Shown here in pieces: positions 35,681 through 47,228 of a stretch of DNA of 64,000 nucleotides. The stretch is from Madurella fahalii. Lineage: Eukaryota > Ascomycota > Sordariomycetes > Sordariales. The notes beneath the pieces are model-generated. The model did no database searches. It had not been told where the DNA came from and saw nothing but the letters and a program-made list of their open reading frames with translations. The position numbers and the translations under genes are program-made. Position 1 is the first letter of the stretch; each line of letters starts with the position of its first letter. The DNA lies in NCBI GenBank assembly GCA_029876055.1, contig CM056877.1, forward strand, positions 3,162,001 through 3,226,000, in the 5' to 3' direction.

Positions 35681-37045
35681 TATTGTTTCGACTGCTGAAT
35701 GAAATGAGGAGGCGACAGAGCTCCTCAAGCTGCTTTAAGCAGCTGGTGCACTACTTAAGACTGAAGACGGCAGCGAGGACAACGTGTAGGCGCATTGGTC
35801 GTATAGGCAGATGTCGGCTACGTTGAGTGCGCGCAAAGCGCGCACGACAAAGGCAATAAACTGGCACACAGGCACAACAACCACAAACGGGACGATTGAG
35901 TTATAAAAAGAATTGGAACCCCAGAGTGCCATACAGTCACAATCACGTAAGTAAGGCCTGTGTTAGCTACTGTGGCACGCAAAGGGATCTTAAATTCTAT
36001 CTCACCCTTTCGTTGTTGTTAATTTTCCTTCTCAAAAATCTACGCTACCGCAAACCTCCTGACTCCCACCAAGGTTGCTGAACTGATCAGTCCCCCCACA
36101 CCCCTACTCAACACCGTCACTTGTATCCCAGCCCCCCACCTCCCAACCTAACGTTTTCCTCCTGATCTGGACTGACATTACACAAGCGGCAGGCAAATAG
36201 CGTTTAAAGGCAACAGAGGCTACATGCTAGCCCTGGGCTAACAGTATTTCAGCCCCACCGCCCTCTCCCGATCTCTTGCACATCAAGCCTCCCAACTTCC
36301 ATTGATATGGGCTGCCAGAGACTGTGAAGCGGCCGTGTTCGATAGTGAGATACTCCTTTCGCTGCTGTGTCACCCTGTCTCTGCGAATCAGGACTTAATC
36401 CTTGGAGCCCGGGTCGCCGGCGAGGTTGATCCGAAACTTGGTGCGATGGCACTCGGAACCGTAGACGTATGCTTCGTGCACCCCCAAGTAGAGGTTAGGT
36501 TGGCAATGTTTCCGGATAAAGAAGCAGCCGCCAATGACCTAGTCTAGGTCTATGACCGAGTTGGAAATGGGCACAAAGCTTGAGTGGTGGTCACTGTTGG
36601 CTAACAAGAAACTACTCACGACCCGACGGAACTTCCCTCTGCCTCGCTCTATTGAAACGCAAATGTCTAGTTCATACCTATGCGTGCCCAAATGAGCATC
36701 TCGTCGTCAGCAGGAAAGGCATGTCAAGCAGGTTTATAAGAAACAGACTTACCTGGAGAGTTAAGAACTTGGAAGTGGGGCGAGGATCCAGCTAAGCCCT
36801 TATCGAAGAGGCTGTCTTGTAATTTATAGTAGAATTCGTCGGTGTAGAGCAGCCGCTGTCAGGGCTGTCCTAGTGTTCACTCGTCAAGAATGTGATATTG
36901 GAGGCTACATAGACACCTCACAGGGCATTAGCACCGGCACAACTACAAACCCCACTAAAATCTGGGGAATAAAGCCCATATATAATTGTCCCATGAAACT
37001 CCCTCTACCCTTCACGTTCTCATGCAGCTGCAACCACATGTGCCT
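35681..37045. other. Intergenic, possible transposon debris
   Basis: No supported gene. It has a perfect hairpin, gtgcgcgc-aaa-gcgcgcac (35827-35845), and a short minus-strand frame near 36390-36550 (VIGGCFFIRKHCQPNLYLG), which looks protein-like but is not recognised. Confidence 0.5.
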
Positions 37046-38470
37046 TTAGTCCACATCCTCCGCCACTACACCCCTCTTGGCCTGCCACTCGACGTACCGC
37101 ACCACGCCCGTGTGAAGGGAGGCAAAAAGGGCCCGGAACTCTTTCCTCTTCTCAGGCGTCACTGGTCCAGGGCTAAGCCGCATCGGCCAGGGCTTGACAA
37201 TAGTATGTTTCTCCTTCATTTCCAGGCCTGTTTCTGCACCCAGCTGGCCAAAATCGAACATATCTAGATACCTGTTTTGGGTCGGTCAGTTGTTCAAAGC
37301 AGACACATAAAGGGGCACGAACAGGTTAAAGAACTTTTCAATATCCCACACCATCTCCCGGGCTGACATCAAGGTGAAGATATATATCCCCACGTCAGCA
37401 GGTGACATAACCAAAGGCGGAGGTAGGTACATCTTTAGACGGTCCACTTCTTATTCAATCAGGGGCTTACTTTCCTCAGCGCCTAACAGAATGTATATCT
37501 CCTTCGCCGCATTCATGAAGGTCATGATCAATGTCGCATGGGGATTGTCGGCAGGAGACTGGAGGAGGGGACCGAGACACACTGCTGTATCTTGGAGGCC
37601 GAGGTAACTGCAGTCGGCAATATTTGAGGACTGGTTGAAAAATAGCCGTGTCAGTGGATTCCACCGAGAAAGTAGCGAATCGGGGGTAGAGCACATACAT
37701 CAATCCGGGAGAATTTCGTGCCGCCAACATAGGGGGCAATGTTTGTGGCGTCGGCCTTGGTCAGGACGATGGAAACAGGCGCATTGTGCAGCTTCCGGTG
37801 GAAACGGATGAAGAGATGCGTAAGGTGGTAGTGGAGCATGCCGTAAATGTCATTGACTGCCAGCCCGGGATAGCCAGCCTGGACCTGCTTATGGCACCAT
37901 CCAGCCCTCGGGTCCGCGTCGTCCATCATAGGCCACTCGTCAGGCGTCTAGCAGAACGTCCTGCGAATTGTCAGAAATATGCCCAGGGAAGGGAAAAGAA
38001 AGGAAAGGAACATACAGGTTCGGAATCTGGAATTCGGCCCTGGCAGCTCCCAGCGGAAGTAGAAGGCCATCCTCACGAAACTTCATGATGCTAACGCAAT
38101 GGGCGGGCTCCTGAAACAGGAGGTGGCGATGGACGTAGTCGATACGCTCAGGAGCGCTGACCACGGTATTCCGTGCCTTTTGGGCAGTTGCCTTTGTTGT
38201 GCCAGCAGGGACGTCAAAACAAGAGAGCAAGTCATGCCAAGCGCTCTTGGTGAGGATGAGGCGGATGTTGGAAGCCCCATACTTCCAGGTCTTTCCAAGA
38301 ACGGCGTTGGCAGACCTATCAACAATCTTGGTGCAAACGTCTTGAAAAAGAGGCTTGATCTTGTTTTGCATCGCGTCGAAGCATGCTTTGGTTAAAAATG
38401 CCGAGTAGAAAACATGAATGGCAGCTAGTAGAGTAGTAGTTGGTAGTAGAAATAGTATACGTTTAGTCAT
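37046..38470 (-). pseudogene. DUF4470-associated fungal protein, C-terminal part, with three in-frame stops
   Basis: Read leftwards, a first block (KIKPLFQDVCTKI, LTKSAWHDLLSCF, ERIDYVHRHLL, KFREDGLLLPLGA) splices at 38016/37960. A second block follows (EWPMMDDADP, NDIYGMLHYHL, FIRFHRKLHNAP). This splices at 37699/37630 to SSNIADCSYLGLQDTAVCLGPLL and NPHATLIMTFMNA, and the frame then runs straight to a C-terminus ending EDVD. These blocks are those of a common fungal family whose N-terminus carries DUF4470. That N-terminus is missing here; sequence beyond about 38420 is AT-rich and unrelated. The frame is interrupted by TAG (37948-37950), TAA (37451-37453) and a TGA near 37307. Each would be a sense codon (CAG, CAA, CGA) with one C restored. 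The gene is therefore dead but recently readable. Confidence 0.75.
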
Positions 38471-39471
38471 TCTTAACCGGATAGTAGTTAGGTTCGATAG
38501 GTTAGTAGTTGAAGACGGTAGGGGATTCTCCTAGTACTAGCATTACTAGTAGCTATAGAAACTTTAAAACACTTGTCTATTCATTTCCCAACTCTTAAGC
38601 CACTTCTCGTCATCGACGATCGTACAGCCAGTGTTTTCGACCAGGGCTTAGGTATAGTCGAGGTCGGCTTTAGTAATACCAACAGCATTTAGGTAATAGG
38701 AACGGACGAATCGTAATAATTGACAGGCTCGGAGCTATCGATCCACTGGCTTGTTAGACATTACTCGTCGTCGACGCATACATTGAAGCAGGCATCGACG
38801 TAGTCAACGATAGCTCGTACAAGATACTGACTTGCCTAGCGTGGTCGAAGACCGACCAGCATACGTTCCTTCGCGATAGGGATCGCGAGGTAATGTAACT
38901 GGTTGCCAAGAAGTCAATCTCGACGACAAGGGCGTCAATAGTGACGATTCTGGTTGTAGGCACCAGATTGTCAGCAACGGCCAATGATGAGCTGAACTTT
39001 TATTGATTGGTGATGATAGTTCCAAAGTACCGTCCTAGACAGTGACTTTGCCAATATTTACGCTAACTATACTAAATGAGGTTAAGTGGGCCTTGCCAAG
39101 CCCACTGTTGTGACACCTCTAGAAAACTCTGTTCTGGCGCACATGCCCCCCCCTGGGGATCAACTACGCTCCTTAGCGTGTTGCTAATGTGAGGCCCCTC
39201 ATTAGGGTAGGACCTCCGCGTTTCTGCCCACCACCATTTGAGCTAGCTTCGGCTCACGGAAAGCTCTTCCGTGAACTACGCATCATACACTACACACTAA
39301 CAGATCGCTTGCGTAATCCCACAGATAATCCAACACCTTCCTGCTCTCTTCACCAAAACTCAATATCCGTTTTACAACTTTCCCGAGCTCTTGTCTGTGG
39401 TACGTATTGTGCACGTCGAATCTCGGTCTTTCACTTATCATCCTAATGGATAGTGCATTTAGTTGCTCATC
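38471..39471. other. Intergenic, AT-rich, with an eroded coding fragment
   Basis: A minus-strand piece at about 38590-38990 looks protein-like but is full of stops and is not recognised; it may be transposon debris. The last 300 bases are the 5' flank of the protease gene. Confidence 0.45.
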
Positions 39472-41451
39472 ATGGCCTTCAAGCCATTCCCATCGCCCCC
39501 ATCGTCAGACGACGAGCGTCGGAAGCGCGCACGCCTTCGTCGGTCAGAGGCTACATCTTCCGACTCCAGCGACGCCGGCGAATTCACGATCTTCAATGTT
39601 CATCATCGAGTTGCAGCACCTACACCCCGCCCACTGCCCCTGAGCGTGGAATGGGATGAGCAGTGTACATCAATTGATCGAGAACTTGGAGCCGCCACTC
39701 TGACGAATGAGGCGAGGCGAATCCTCTCAATTGAAAGGGTATCGGGAGTTGTCTCAGTCGAGCTTGTGTCGAGAGCTCCTTACATTGGGACCGATGGGCC
39801 AACGATGGGCCAACCAACCGTCTTGATTGTCGCACGCTGGCTGGACGAAGGCTGTTCTGCTATATGGGAGCGTGCGGTCAGCAAAATCAAGAAGTCTGTC
39901 GATTCGAAACGCGTTGAGAACGGAAGTCTCGGAAATATCGACATCGCCGTCGAGATGATTGCTGAGGAGCACAGTCGACCAAAGTATATCTCGCCTGTGT
40001 CCGCCGAGCTCCTCGCACGTGGGATGGAGACGGATTGGGCTCTCATCAAGGACAAGGTCGCCAACATCATGGAAAGTTATCCGGCCACGGCGGGCCATGT
40101 GACGTCCATCCAGCTCTTCAGACTAGGCTTTTCGACAGACGACGACGAGAACCCGGACACAATTTACGTGTCAGTCGACTATGAATGCCTCGAGACGAAG
40201 TGGTCGCCTGTCGTTGAAGAAATCAAACAATTTCTTCACCAGATCACCTATGCCGATTTGAAACTCCATTTGGAGCACAATATTGTCGAGCAATGCACCT
40301 TCCCCTTGGTACCCAGCCGTCGCAGCCCTGCGGAGATTGAGGCGCGGCAAAGAGAGATGAGACTGGTGCCAGAGATCCCGTACCAAACCAGGGTGAATTT
40401 GGGAGCCGATATTGGCGCGAGCAACTACTTGGCGGGAAGCGACGGCAACCTCTTTTCCCCATTGGTTGGAACTCTGGGCTGTTGGCTGGAAGTCAAGACC
40501 CCCAGATACCCTGAAGGAGTCATGCTCGCACTCACAAACTTCCACGTTGTCCGCCCCGCCTACGACGGCTTCCAAGTATTCGTCAATGACAAGGGCGTAT
40601 CTCGAATCGGGGGACCGAAGAAGGATTCGCAACTCTGGAACGTGGACGGGAAAGGAATCAGTCCCGACGCAAATGCGCCCATGATTGAGCACCCGTCCCG
40701 TATTAAGCACAACCATGGGGTCTACAACCGGGAAAGGTTCATCGAGAGATTTGGCGTGAGCTCGCCGTCCGGGGCCCGGGCCAAAGAGCAACTCGACGAC
40801 ATGGTTGCTTTTTTTGACAACGGCCGCCATGTTTTTGGCACGGTTTTTTGCGCATCTGGCTACAAGAGGCGTACAGCGAACAACGGCCGTTTGGACTGGG
40901 CCCTGGTGAAGCCTCTTGACAAAGCCCGGGTTGGAGAGAACAGACTACCCACCCTCACAGCGTGGGCGGAAAAGTACGACGCAGATTCTGTTGATCTCCT
41001 GCCGGAATTGCCGACAGACGGTGGGCTTCTTCAGGAGCCCACGGAGGACGGGTTGAGGGGACTTGCTCATAGCGAGCTGGTCTACAAAGTCGGGGCCACT
41101 ACCGCCATGACCCTCGGCAGGTTCAGTCGTATGAAGTCTGATGTAATGATAGCCGAGGATAGACACGCCTCACCGGGACTTTCGGAGGAGTTTGCGTATA
41201 TTCAGGCTGGATCCCTGGTGTCAAATTACGAGGGCCGCCCTGCATTTGCGACCTACGGTGATTCCGGGTCGGTTGTCTGGGACAAAGAGGGCCGGGTCGT
41301 GGGGCTCTTGTTTACTGGGCAGACGCCTCAAGGAACTGCGGCGAATACTCTTGCATACGTCACACCGATTCATGACGTTCTTGAGGACATCATGAAGTTC
41401 TCCAAAGGAGCGATCAAGGAGATTCGTCTTGCGCCTCCGCCGGGCGACTAG
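39472..41451 (+). CDS. Trypsin-fold serine peptidase-like protein, 659 residues
   Basis: An intronless frame from the ATG at 39472 (gctcatcATGgcc) to the TAG at 41449-41451. The N-terminus is Ser/Asp-rich and basic (residues 1-45), followed by about 280 residues of mixed alpha/beta composition with no motif I know. The C-terminal half has a chymotrypsin-type triad in the right order: His358 in LTNFHVV, Asp475 in RLDWALV and Ser598 in YGDSGSVVW. The spacing is longer than in trypsin, with an insert of about 60 charged residues between His and Asp. There is no signal peptide, so it should act inside the cell. Intracellular trypsin-like proteins of this build are common in filamentous fungi, and trypsin-like domains also occur in fungal NLR-type proteins; a defence role here is inference from the neighbourhood. 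All triad residues are intact. Confidence 0.85.
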   Translation: MAFKPFPSPPSSDDERRKRARLRRSEATSSDSSDAGEFTIFNVHHRVAAPTPRPLPLSVEWDEQCTSIDRELGAATLTNEARRILSIERVSGVVSVELVSRAPYIGTDGPTMGQPTVLIVARWLDEGCSAIWERAVSKIKKSVDSKRVENGSLGNIDIAVEMIAEEHSRPKYISPVSAELLARGMETDWALIKDKVANIMESYPATAGHVTSIQLFRLGFSTDDDENPDTIYVSVDYECLETKWSPVVEEIKQFLHQITYADLKLHLEHNIVEQCTFPLVPSRRSPAEIEARQREMRLVPEIPYQTRVNLGADIGASNYLAGSDGNLFSPLVGTLGCWLEVKTPRYPEGVMLALTNFHVVRPAYDGFQVFVNDKGVSRIGGPKKDSQLWNVDGKGISPDANAPMIEHPSRIKHNHGVYNRERFIERFGVSSPSGARAKEQLDDMVAFFDNGRHVFGTVFCASGYKRRTANNGRLDWALVKPLDKARVGENRLPTLTAWAEKYDADSVDLLPELPTDGGLLQEPTEDGLRGLAHSELVYKVGATTAMTLGRFSRMKSDVMIAEDRHASPGLSEEFAYIQAGSLVSNYEGRPAFATYGDSGSVVWDKEGRVVGLLFTGQTPQGTAANTLAYVTPIHDVLEDIMKFSKGAIKEIRLAPPPGD

Positions 41452-42151
41452 AATATCGATTGCAGTAGGTAGCTCGGTAGCATAGGTACACTTGGGCAAC
41501 ACTTTGGCCTCCAAAGGGTTTCCGACAAGGCTGATTTAAGAGCTTTATTTCTCGAAATTGTCGGCGTTGATATGATACCCAATTTTGGTCGTCTTGTCGA
41601 AGAGGCGGTGTACGACGCGGACGGTATTGCTAATATCACCCCGAAACCTGGGCCGTGTTAGACGTCTTTGAGATGAGCTCGGCTCCAAACCCTAGCACGT
41701 CGACTAGTGCTTTCCCGACCCCCGTCTAGAACTATGTTAAATAACTCGCCAATATTGGGATCCTACCCCATATAATCTGTGGACACCAAATGTCTACCCG
41801 CCGTCTGCCAGCCGTCGGCTGGCTGTTGGGAGCGGCACACAGCAGACCAGGGTCGTTTCTTCGAAGGAGAGATTCTCGAGGGCGACTCCATCTTCTCTCT
41901 TTCCATCCGGGCCCTGTAACTGGGAATATGCCGGGCGGGGCCTTTTGCTCTTATCTTCGTTCTTTCCTTATTCCTGCCCCGGGGAGGCCCCCGTAGCGGC
42001 CTTATGGCGGCAGTGATAGACATACGTTGCGGAAAAGAAGCTTACTTGGGCATTCTATATTTATCGCCTTTGTGTCTGTAGGTCTAATTAGCGTTCGAGA
42101 TGGTGGCCGGTTTGCTGAGCTTGAGCCGACAGAGGGAAGGTATTTTAACTG
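41452..42151. other. Intergenic
   Basis: No gene seen. Confidence 0.5.
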
Positions 42152-42610
42152 ATGTTTTTACTACCAGAGAAAGCACCAGACACGGCCCCTGTTGACAATA
42201 GCGGCGTAGATGGAGCAACGGACGTCAACGATGGGTCAAGAAAGATGAACGAAGCAGAAGAACTGCTCCCTGCTAGCGAGGCCGCTGAGGCAAGCCTAAC
42301 GGAGGAGATGACGCCGGGTAAGACCCAAGAGAATGGCGAGCAGCCCAAAGCCCCTCCGGCTGTTGGCACGCCCCCTGCTGCTAGGGCAGAAACGCCTAAA
42401 AGGCAACCAGCACCAGCAATACAGCTGAGAAAGCCGAGGAAGGAGCTATTTATCCTTGAAACCGTAAAAAAACTTATCTCGACCAAGTCATGGACCAGGC
42501 AGAGAGGCCACGGCCCTATGACATCGAGGTTGTGGATGCCTCCTCGGGTAAGCGCATGGCGGTTTTCAAGAGTCGTGACAACAATGAGCCACGTCATATT
42601 ATCCTCAAAC
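42152..42610 (+). pseudogene. Unrecognised coding fragment with an A7 frame break
   Basis: A plus frame starts at 42152 and is Pro/Ala/Glu-rich up to about 42440, where RKELFILETV leads into a run of seven A (about 42466-42472). The protein-like sequence then continues one frame over (YLDQVMDQAERPRPYDIEVV, then SGKRMAVFKSR) to a TAG near 42620. The slip at the A-run suggests a frameshifted gene or a length error. No family is recognised, and a short unseen intron is possible. Confidence 0.35.
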
Positions 42611-42897
42611 CGTCAACTTAGTTTTCTCCGTCGGCAGACCGAAGTGAAAGAGTGGCTGCAGAGCCGTTAGGACAGCCGCCGCGGGCACTAAGCATCTGCG
42701 GCTGGAGAGGACCTACATCGCAGACGTAGCCGCTCATCCTTCGGCCGCCCCTGAACAGGGATGACGAGGGCGGCGGACTCGGTGCCATCAACAAGTATCC
42801 CGAACGGCCCATTACAGTTAGCCTATGAGGTTGGTTCTGCGAGGTTGGCTCGGCAATGCCTACAAGGCATCACAGTGGGGCTAGTACGGGGTTCTTG

Positions 42898-43280
42898 ACG
42901 ACGATATCTACAATTTCGACGAGACTGGTTTCCAGATGGGTGTTGCAAGCACATCTAAATTGGTCACTAGGTCTTACCGACGCAACCGACCTGTCGTTAT
43001 CCAGCCGGGAAATCGAGAGTGGACAATTATTATCGAGTGTGTCAATGCATCTGGCTAGAGTGTTGACCCGATGATCATCTTTGAAGGAAAAGTCCACATT
43101 TCATCACGGTACGATGGCTCAGTACTGCCAAAGACATGGCGTATTGGAGTTAGCGATAACGGCTGGACAGCCGATGGGCTTTACCTTCGAGTGGCTTCAA
43201 GAGGTCTTCGAGCCATAAACTCGAAACCGGACTGTTGGTCGATATCGGCTTGTACCCGATGGCCCTCCGACGAGAAGATG
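42898..43280 (+). mobile_element. Fot1/pogo-type (Tc1-mariner) transposase relic
   Basis: The frame from 42898 gives DIYNFDETGFQMG, RNRPVVIQPGNREW and later WRIGVSDNGWTADGL. These are the blocks around the first two catalytic Asp residues of the DDE domain of Fot1/pogo transposases (FDETGF and SDNGW). A TAG interrupts it after NASG (near 43054) and the frame breaks again after 43185, where TVGRYR-type sequence continues out of frame. The N-terminal DNA-binding part and the terminal repeats are not seen. It is a short dead fragment. Confidence 0.85.
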
Positions 43281-44400
43281 CCGGTGTCGTACTTGATATC
43301 GAAGGTAAATATGATCAACAAAGTGTTCGAGTCGGCGACGTCCTTTCCACGGACGTTAGGCGGCTGTCACCCCCTAACCCTGCATCTTCCATCTTGCAGT
43401 GCAACCCCCCATCCTCGTCACCAGAGCGCACCTTGCGTAACATTTTGTCGAGGGTAGTGATGAGCTTAAGGTATTGAACAACAGAAGTAAGAGTGTATGC
43501 AGTTAGGTGTAGGTGCGAGATGTTGAGGCGAAGACTAAGTGAAGGCAGAACTATTCGTTTTTGAAAGGCGGGGACCAATTTGGCCATTTTAATGTATGGG
43601 ACCAATTCTGGGCTTGCTCGGCTAAGATTGAAGTAGTTGTGCATGCTGCGGCGCAGCCTTCCGGAAATGATTCTTAAGGTAAGCAAGCCTGAGCAAATCC
43701 TGAGCCAATCCTGAGCCGGGCCTGAGCCAATCCAGAGCCGGGCCTGAGCCGGGGTGAGCAACGTCACAATAGGCGAGGTAATGAAAAAGGAAATTTTATG
43801 TGCCCAGATTCGTCGCACAAAACAGATGTTGTTGGGGTGCAAGAGACAAGCCAAATCAAGTAGCTTGCTGATTTGCTAGCAGGAGGGAATTAGCCGGACT
43901 GATTTATTTTCGTGAGACTTTGCGAGCCCAAGACGTACTAACAGTGAAAAGGCAAGCCCCGTGTTTTCGGGGCGTGGGTAGGCCTTAGTACATCTGCCAT
44001 ATATAAGACTGCGTCAACTCGATCTGCCACTGCCAGAGGCAGCTCATCTACCCCGCACTCTCAGGTTATTGAGTCTGTTTGTGATTGGATTTCGGCATAC
44101 CTCGGTAAGCTAGTACATAACTGGCTCTCATTAGGCAAGTATCCCTCAAATTCTCGCCATCAAATATACCGAAGTCTCCTTATATACACCGGCATCCTAT
44201 CTTTAGTATTTGGCGTCCAGTCGCTAGTCTGACCGATGACCATCCATCATCTTTTCGGTCCCCTATATCTTCTGTCGCTTGTTTTTAGATCCTATCTCTA
44301 CAACCTCACTCAGTTTAACCCACTCACATCTGCTTATCCCACTTATCCCACACATATCCAGGCCCCACCTCCCCAACCCCAACCGCTAAAGCCAACTAGG
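43281..44400. other. Intergenic with a GAGCC-type tandem repeat
   Basis: No gene is supported. At 43688-43757 about five copies of a 12-15 base word built on cctgagcc repeat in tandem. The rest is AT-rich. Confidence 0.5.
43688..43757. repeat. Short tandem repeat built on cctgagcc
   Basis: Alternating words cctgagccaat and gggcctgagcc repeat with small changes. Confidence 0.75.
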
Positions 44401-44760
44401 GAATACGACGAAGTGTAGGCTTGTAGCCTCTGCGATATGACCAAGGTTACCCGGCATAACAGAGACTCGGCCGCACCCGAGGTTCATTACTACCTAATCG
44501 CATCGGGCAATCAGGGCCATCGAGGACACGTTGTTCCGCGACGCGCTCAATAGGGACCTGGGTGGCAAGGTCCTTTGTATCGAGGTAGAGCCTCGGGGCT
44601 GATGAACAGCTTCCCTTGCCTCGTCATCTGGCGCATCTGTGATTATACCGACTCGCACAAAAACGATGATTGGCACAGGTACTCGGCGGCCGCCGCTGCC
44701 GCATTCGCAAAGGAGCTTCTAGGCTACATTCAACTACGCGATGTCGCCGCGGAGCCCCTG
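44401..44760 (+). pseudogene. PNP/UDP nucleoside-phosphorylase domain relic of NLR type
   Basis: Fragments in three frames match, in order, the end of the nucleoside-phosphorylase-like domain found at the N-terminus of many fungal NLR and ankyrin proteins. They are a C-x2-C segment (SLCDMTKV), PEVHYYLIASGNQ, ALNRDLGGKVLCIEVE, and after a frame break GLMNSFPCLVIWRICDYTDSHKN with AAAFAKELLGYI. Stops and shifts fall near 44415, 44515 and 44600. The first two thirds of the domain and any following NACHT or ankyrin part are missing. The last piece stays open to 44994, but beyond 44760 shows only low-complexity Pro-rich sequence. Confidence 0.75.
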
Positions 44761-45469
44761 ACAAGAATCGTGGTGGACGACCAGCCGCTGATCAACGAGG
44801 AACACCCCAATCCGGCTATAACGATGCCATTTCTCACCCCGCCGGCCAACAACAACTCACAGGGAGCACCTCACCAGCAACTGACATCCCACCGGCGGCC
44901 AGCACCCCGCCGGCTATTACCCCGCCAAGCAAGCAACTCATCGGGATCGCCTAATCCTTGTCCCACCCTGAAATCGGAGGTAGGAGGCGGTTAGCAGAGT
45001 TGTGGAATAGTCCCCGGGAAGTCTGGACACGATGGATTAAATTGGTGGAGACCGTGACGAAGTGGAGTAGGCTGTGCCTATGGATTATCAAGAGCCGAGG
45101 TACAGCACCATCTTGTCAACTCCGCCATCCCGGCGGGTCCCGATACCACCAGCCGACTATGGCGCAGTGCAACCGCGTGCTGGACCACATCCTGGAACTG
45201 CAGTCTTCTATGCACATGGATTGGCTGAAGACGCGGCCCGACTAGGAGCTGCCCGATCTCCCAGAGTATCAAATACCTTCTGTCGTGTTAGATGCTTACG
45301 TCACGAGCTGGGGGCGAAGGAGGAGAGAGGAAATGGGGTCGAAACACTCATGAATGACGATTGCTAGATCATGAGGGGAAAGAAAGGAGATAGCTGATTC
45401 AGAAACGGAAATTTGATTAATGCTTTCAAACAAGTACCAAGTGCGGCTCGACAGGCGCCACGCTGTGTG
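44761..45469. other. Intergenic
   Basis: Short Pro-rich frames only; no supported gene. Confidence 0.45.
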
Positions 45470-47228
45470 TCATATGGTTTGACCGGTCCGTGCCTTGAGC
45501 CCAGCGACTTCGGGGCTCCCGATAGTACCTTGCGTCAGGCTCTCACCATCTCTGCCAGTCAAGATGTTGTCAAAATTTCCAACAGAGCCAAAATAGTTGT
45601 TGCCGTCAATTGTCCCTCCCACAAAGTGAAGCGGAGCGGTAGGATCGAAGAACGCAGATCCAACGAAGTCCCACTTAGCGAGAGACCATTCACCGGGTGA
45701 CCGTCTTGTATCTGCTCCAAACCACTGGCCGATGGAATGACTTTCGGTTGGTTGAGTCGCGAAATAGTTGTTGCTGAAATAAGAGGGTGGGTTAAAGAAG
45801 CCGGCAGATGAGGCCACTGGTTCAGAAGCCGCGGATCGTGTCTGTGGTATGTTGATGGGGCCACTAATACCGCAGCAATTTAGGTCCGTTGTTATCAATA
45901 ACCTGTCTTGTCGTATCTCCAACGCATATCGGTCAGGCCTCAAGGGCCCAGCCTCCGTTTCGATGCCACCAACAGGGGCCGGTGCATTTCTAGCAGTTCC
46001 TTGGCGGAGTGGAGTGTCCTCTCGGGCGCAGGCGGGGCCAATCCGGTTGGGCAAGATATCCTGTAACGTGTTCCTAATGGTCGTTTGTATGAGGTGAGAG
46101 AGATCATCATATGTACCAAAAGGTTGAACCTGGGCTTGAAGGCAACCATTGACTTCTTCCGCAATACGAGGACCTATTAGCTCCGAAAACTGTTCACTAT
46201 ACTCTTCAGTAGTGCCCATTCCTTAGAGAATGCTACGGAAGTTAATTCCGTAGTCTAAGTGTGAAGTGTCCGTCAGTGCCTAGACTTCAGGCAGGCAAGC
46301 GGACTTACACGGTGATGGGATTGGTTCGACGGAATATCAGGGTAAGGATATGGTACATCCAGATCCAGCGTGCTTTTTCTTCCATTCCCTTTGGCCGCCT
46401 TCTTAGTTCGTCTTCCTGTGCAGTGTTGATGCGAAGTCGTTGATCTTCCTGTCGGGCGGATCGGACATCACACTGGTCTTCGGTCTTCACCCGAACGTGA
46501 TCACGGAGCTCTTTGGTCATTGTTAAACGACTCGGAGCACCTCTGGCATTGGAACTTTATCCGCCCATGACGTCGGAAGACTTGCTCCCTAGATCCAAGT
46601 GTTATCCTTCTGTTGTGTAATGCGGGTTCCGTTGGCGGCGACAAACTTACTTTACTTGGCGGGTGCTTTTCCAGCCAGCCCCACGGCAGAAGTCGTCCAC
46701 ATCATCCCCAGTGGGGTATTTCTTGTGGAACGGACATGCAAAGTTTGCAGGTGACAGCTCTAGCGTGATACCTTGTTTCTTCGTTCGGCCGTCTTTGCGT
46801 CTGCCGGTGTCATCATCGTCCTCTTCGTCCCGCCCGAGCTTTTTTTTTGGATTTGGTCTGCCTAGTGCGCAACCATGGGTGAATCTGTGAGCCGTACTAT
46901 TCCTGCTGGAGCGGAAGGGGAGCCGGTTGTTTCGTGCCAGGGACTGTTCTGCCTTGAAGGAGTAACAGCTGGCATCATCCCGGCATCCATCAGCTTCTCT
47001 TTGATTCGAGATACAACATCACCCTTGATCCAGCGCAGCATCGCAACAAGCTGGTAGTCCAAAATGGACATCGGGCTCCAGGATTTCCGTATCGTCTGAC
47101 TCCGAGGAGTCCGACGTGCTGTCCTCGAGTTTGCTGTCATGGTCATCAGATGCTGTCAAGGCGCCTAACACGGAAGTTGAGGTATTCAAACATCCGTCGG
47201 ATGGTTCTTGCGGGATGGCGGGTCGCAA
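45470..47228 (-). pseudogene. Fungal regulator of the degenerate C2H2 type, frameshifted
   Basis: From 47228 leftwards: an acidic Ser-rich N-terminus, then, past a TGA near 47016, one frame runs to FACPFHKKYP...CRGAGW...RQVK at about 46650. This is the atypical zinc motif CPF-x-K...C-x2-GW that opens a common family of fungal regulators. After an intron (GTAAGT donor) comes FQCQRCSESF, then ELRDHVR one frame over, so one extra A lies near 46504. A W-x-x-MYHIL helix near 46345 is followed by YPDIPS in a different frame. The last 249 codons (46219-45470) are open and begin with a Glu-rich helix. One stop and two shifts make this a pseudogene unless the read is wrong at these points. Its target is unknown. 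Confidence 0.6.
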
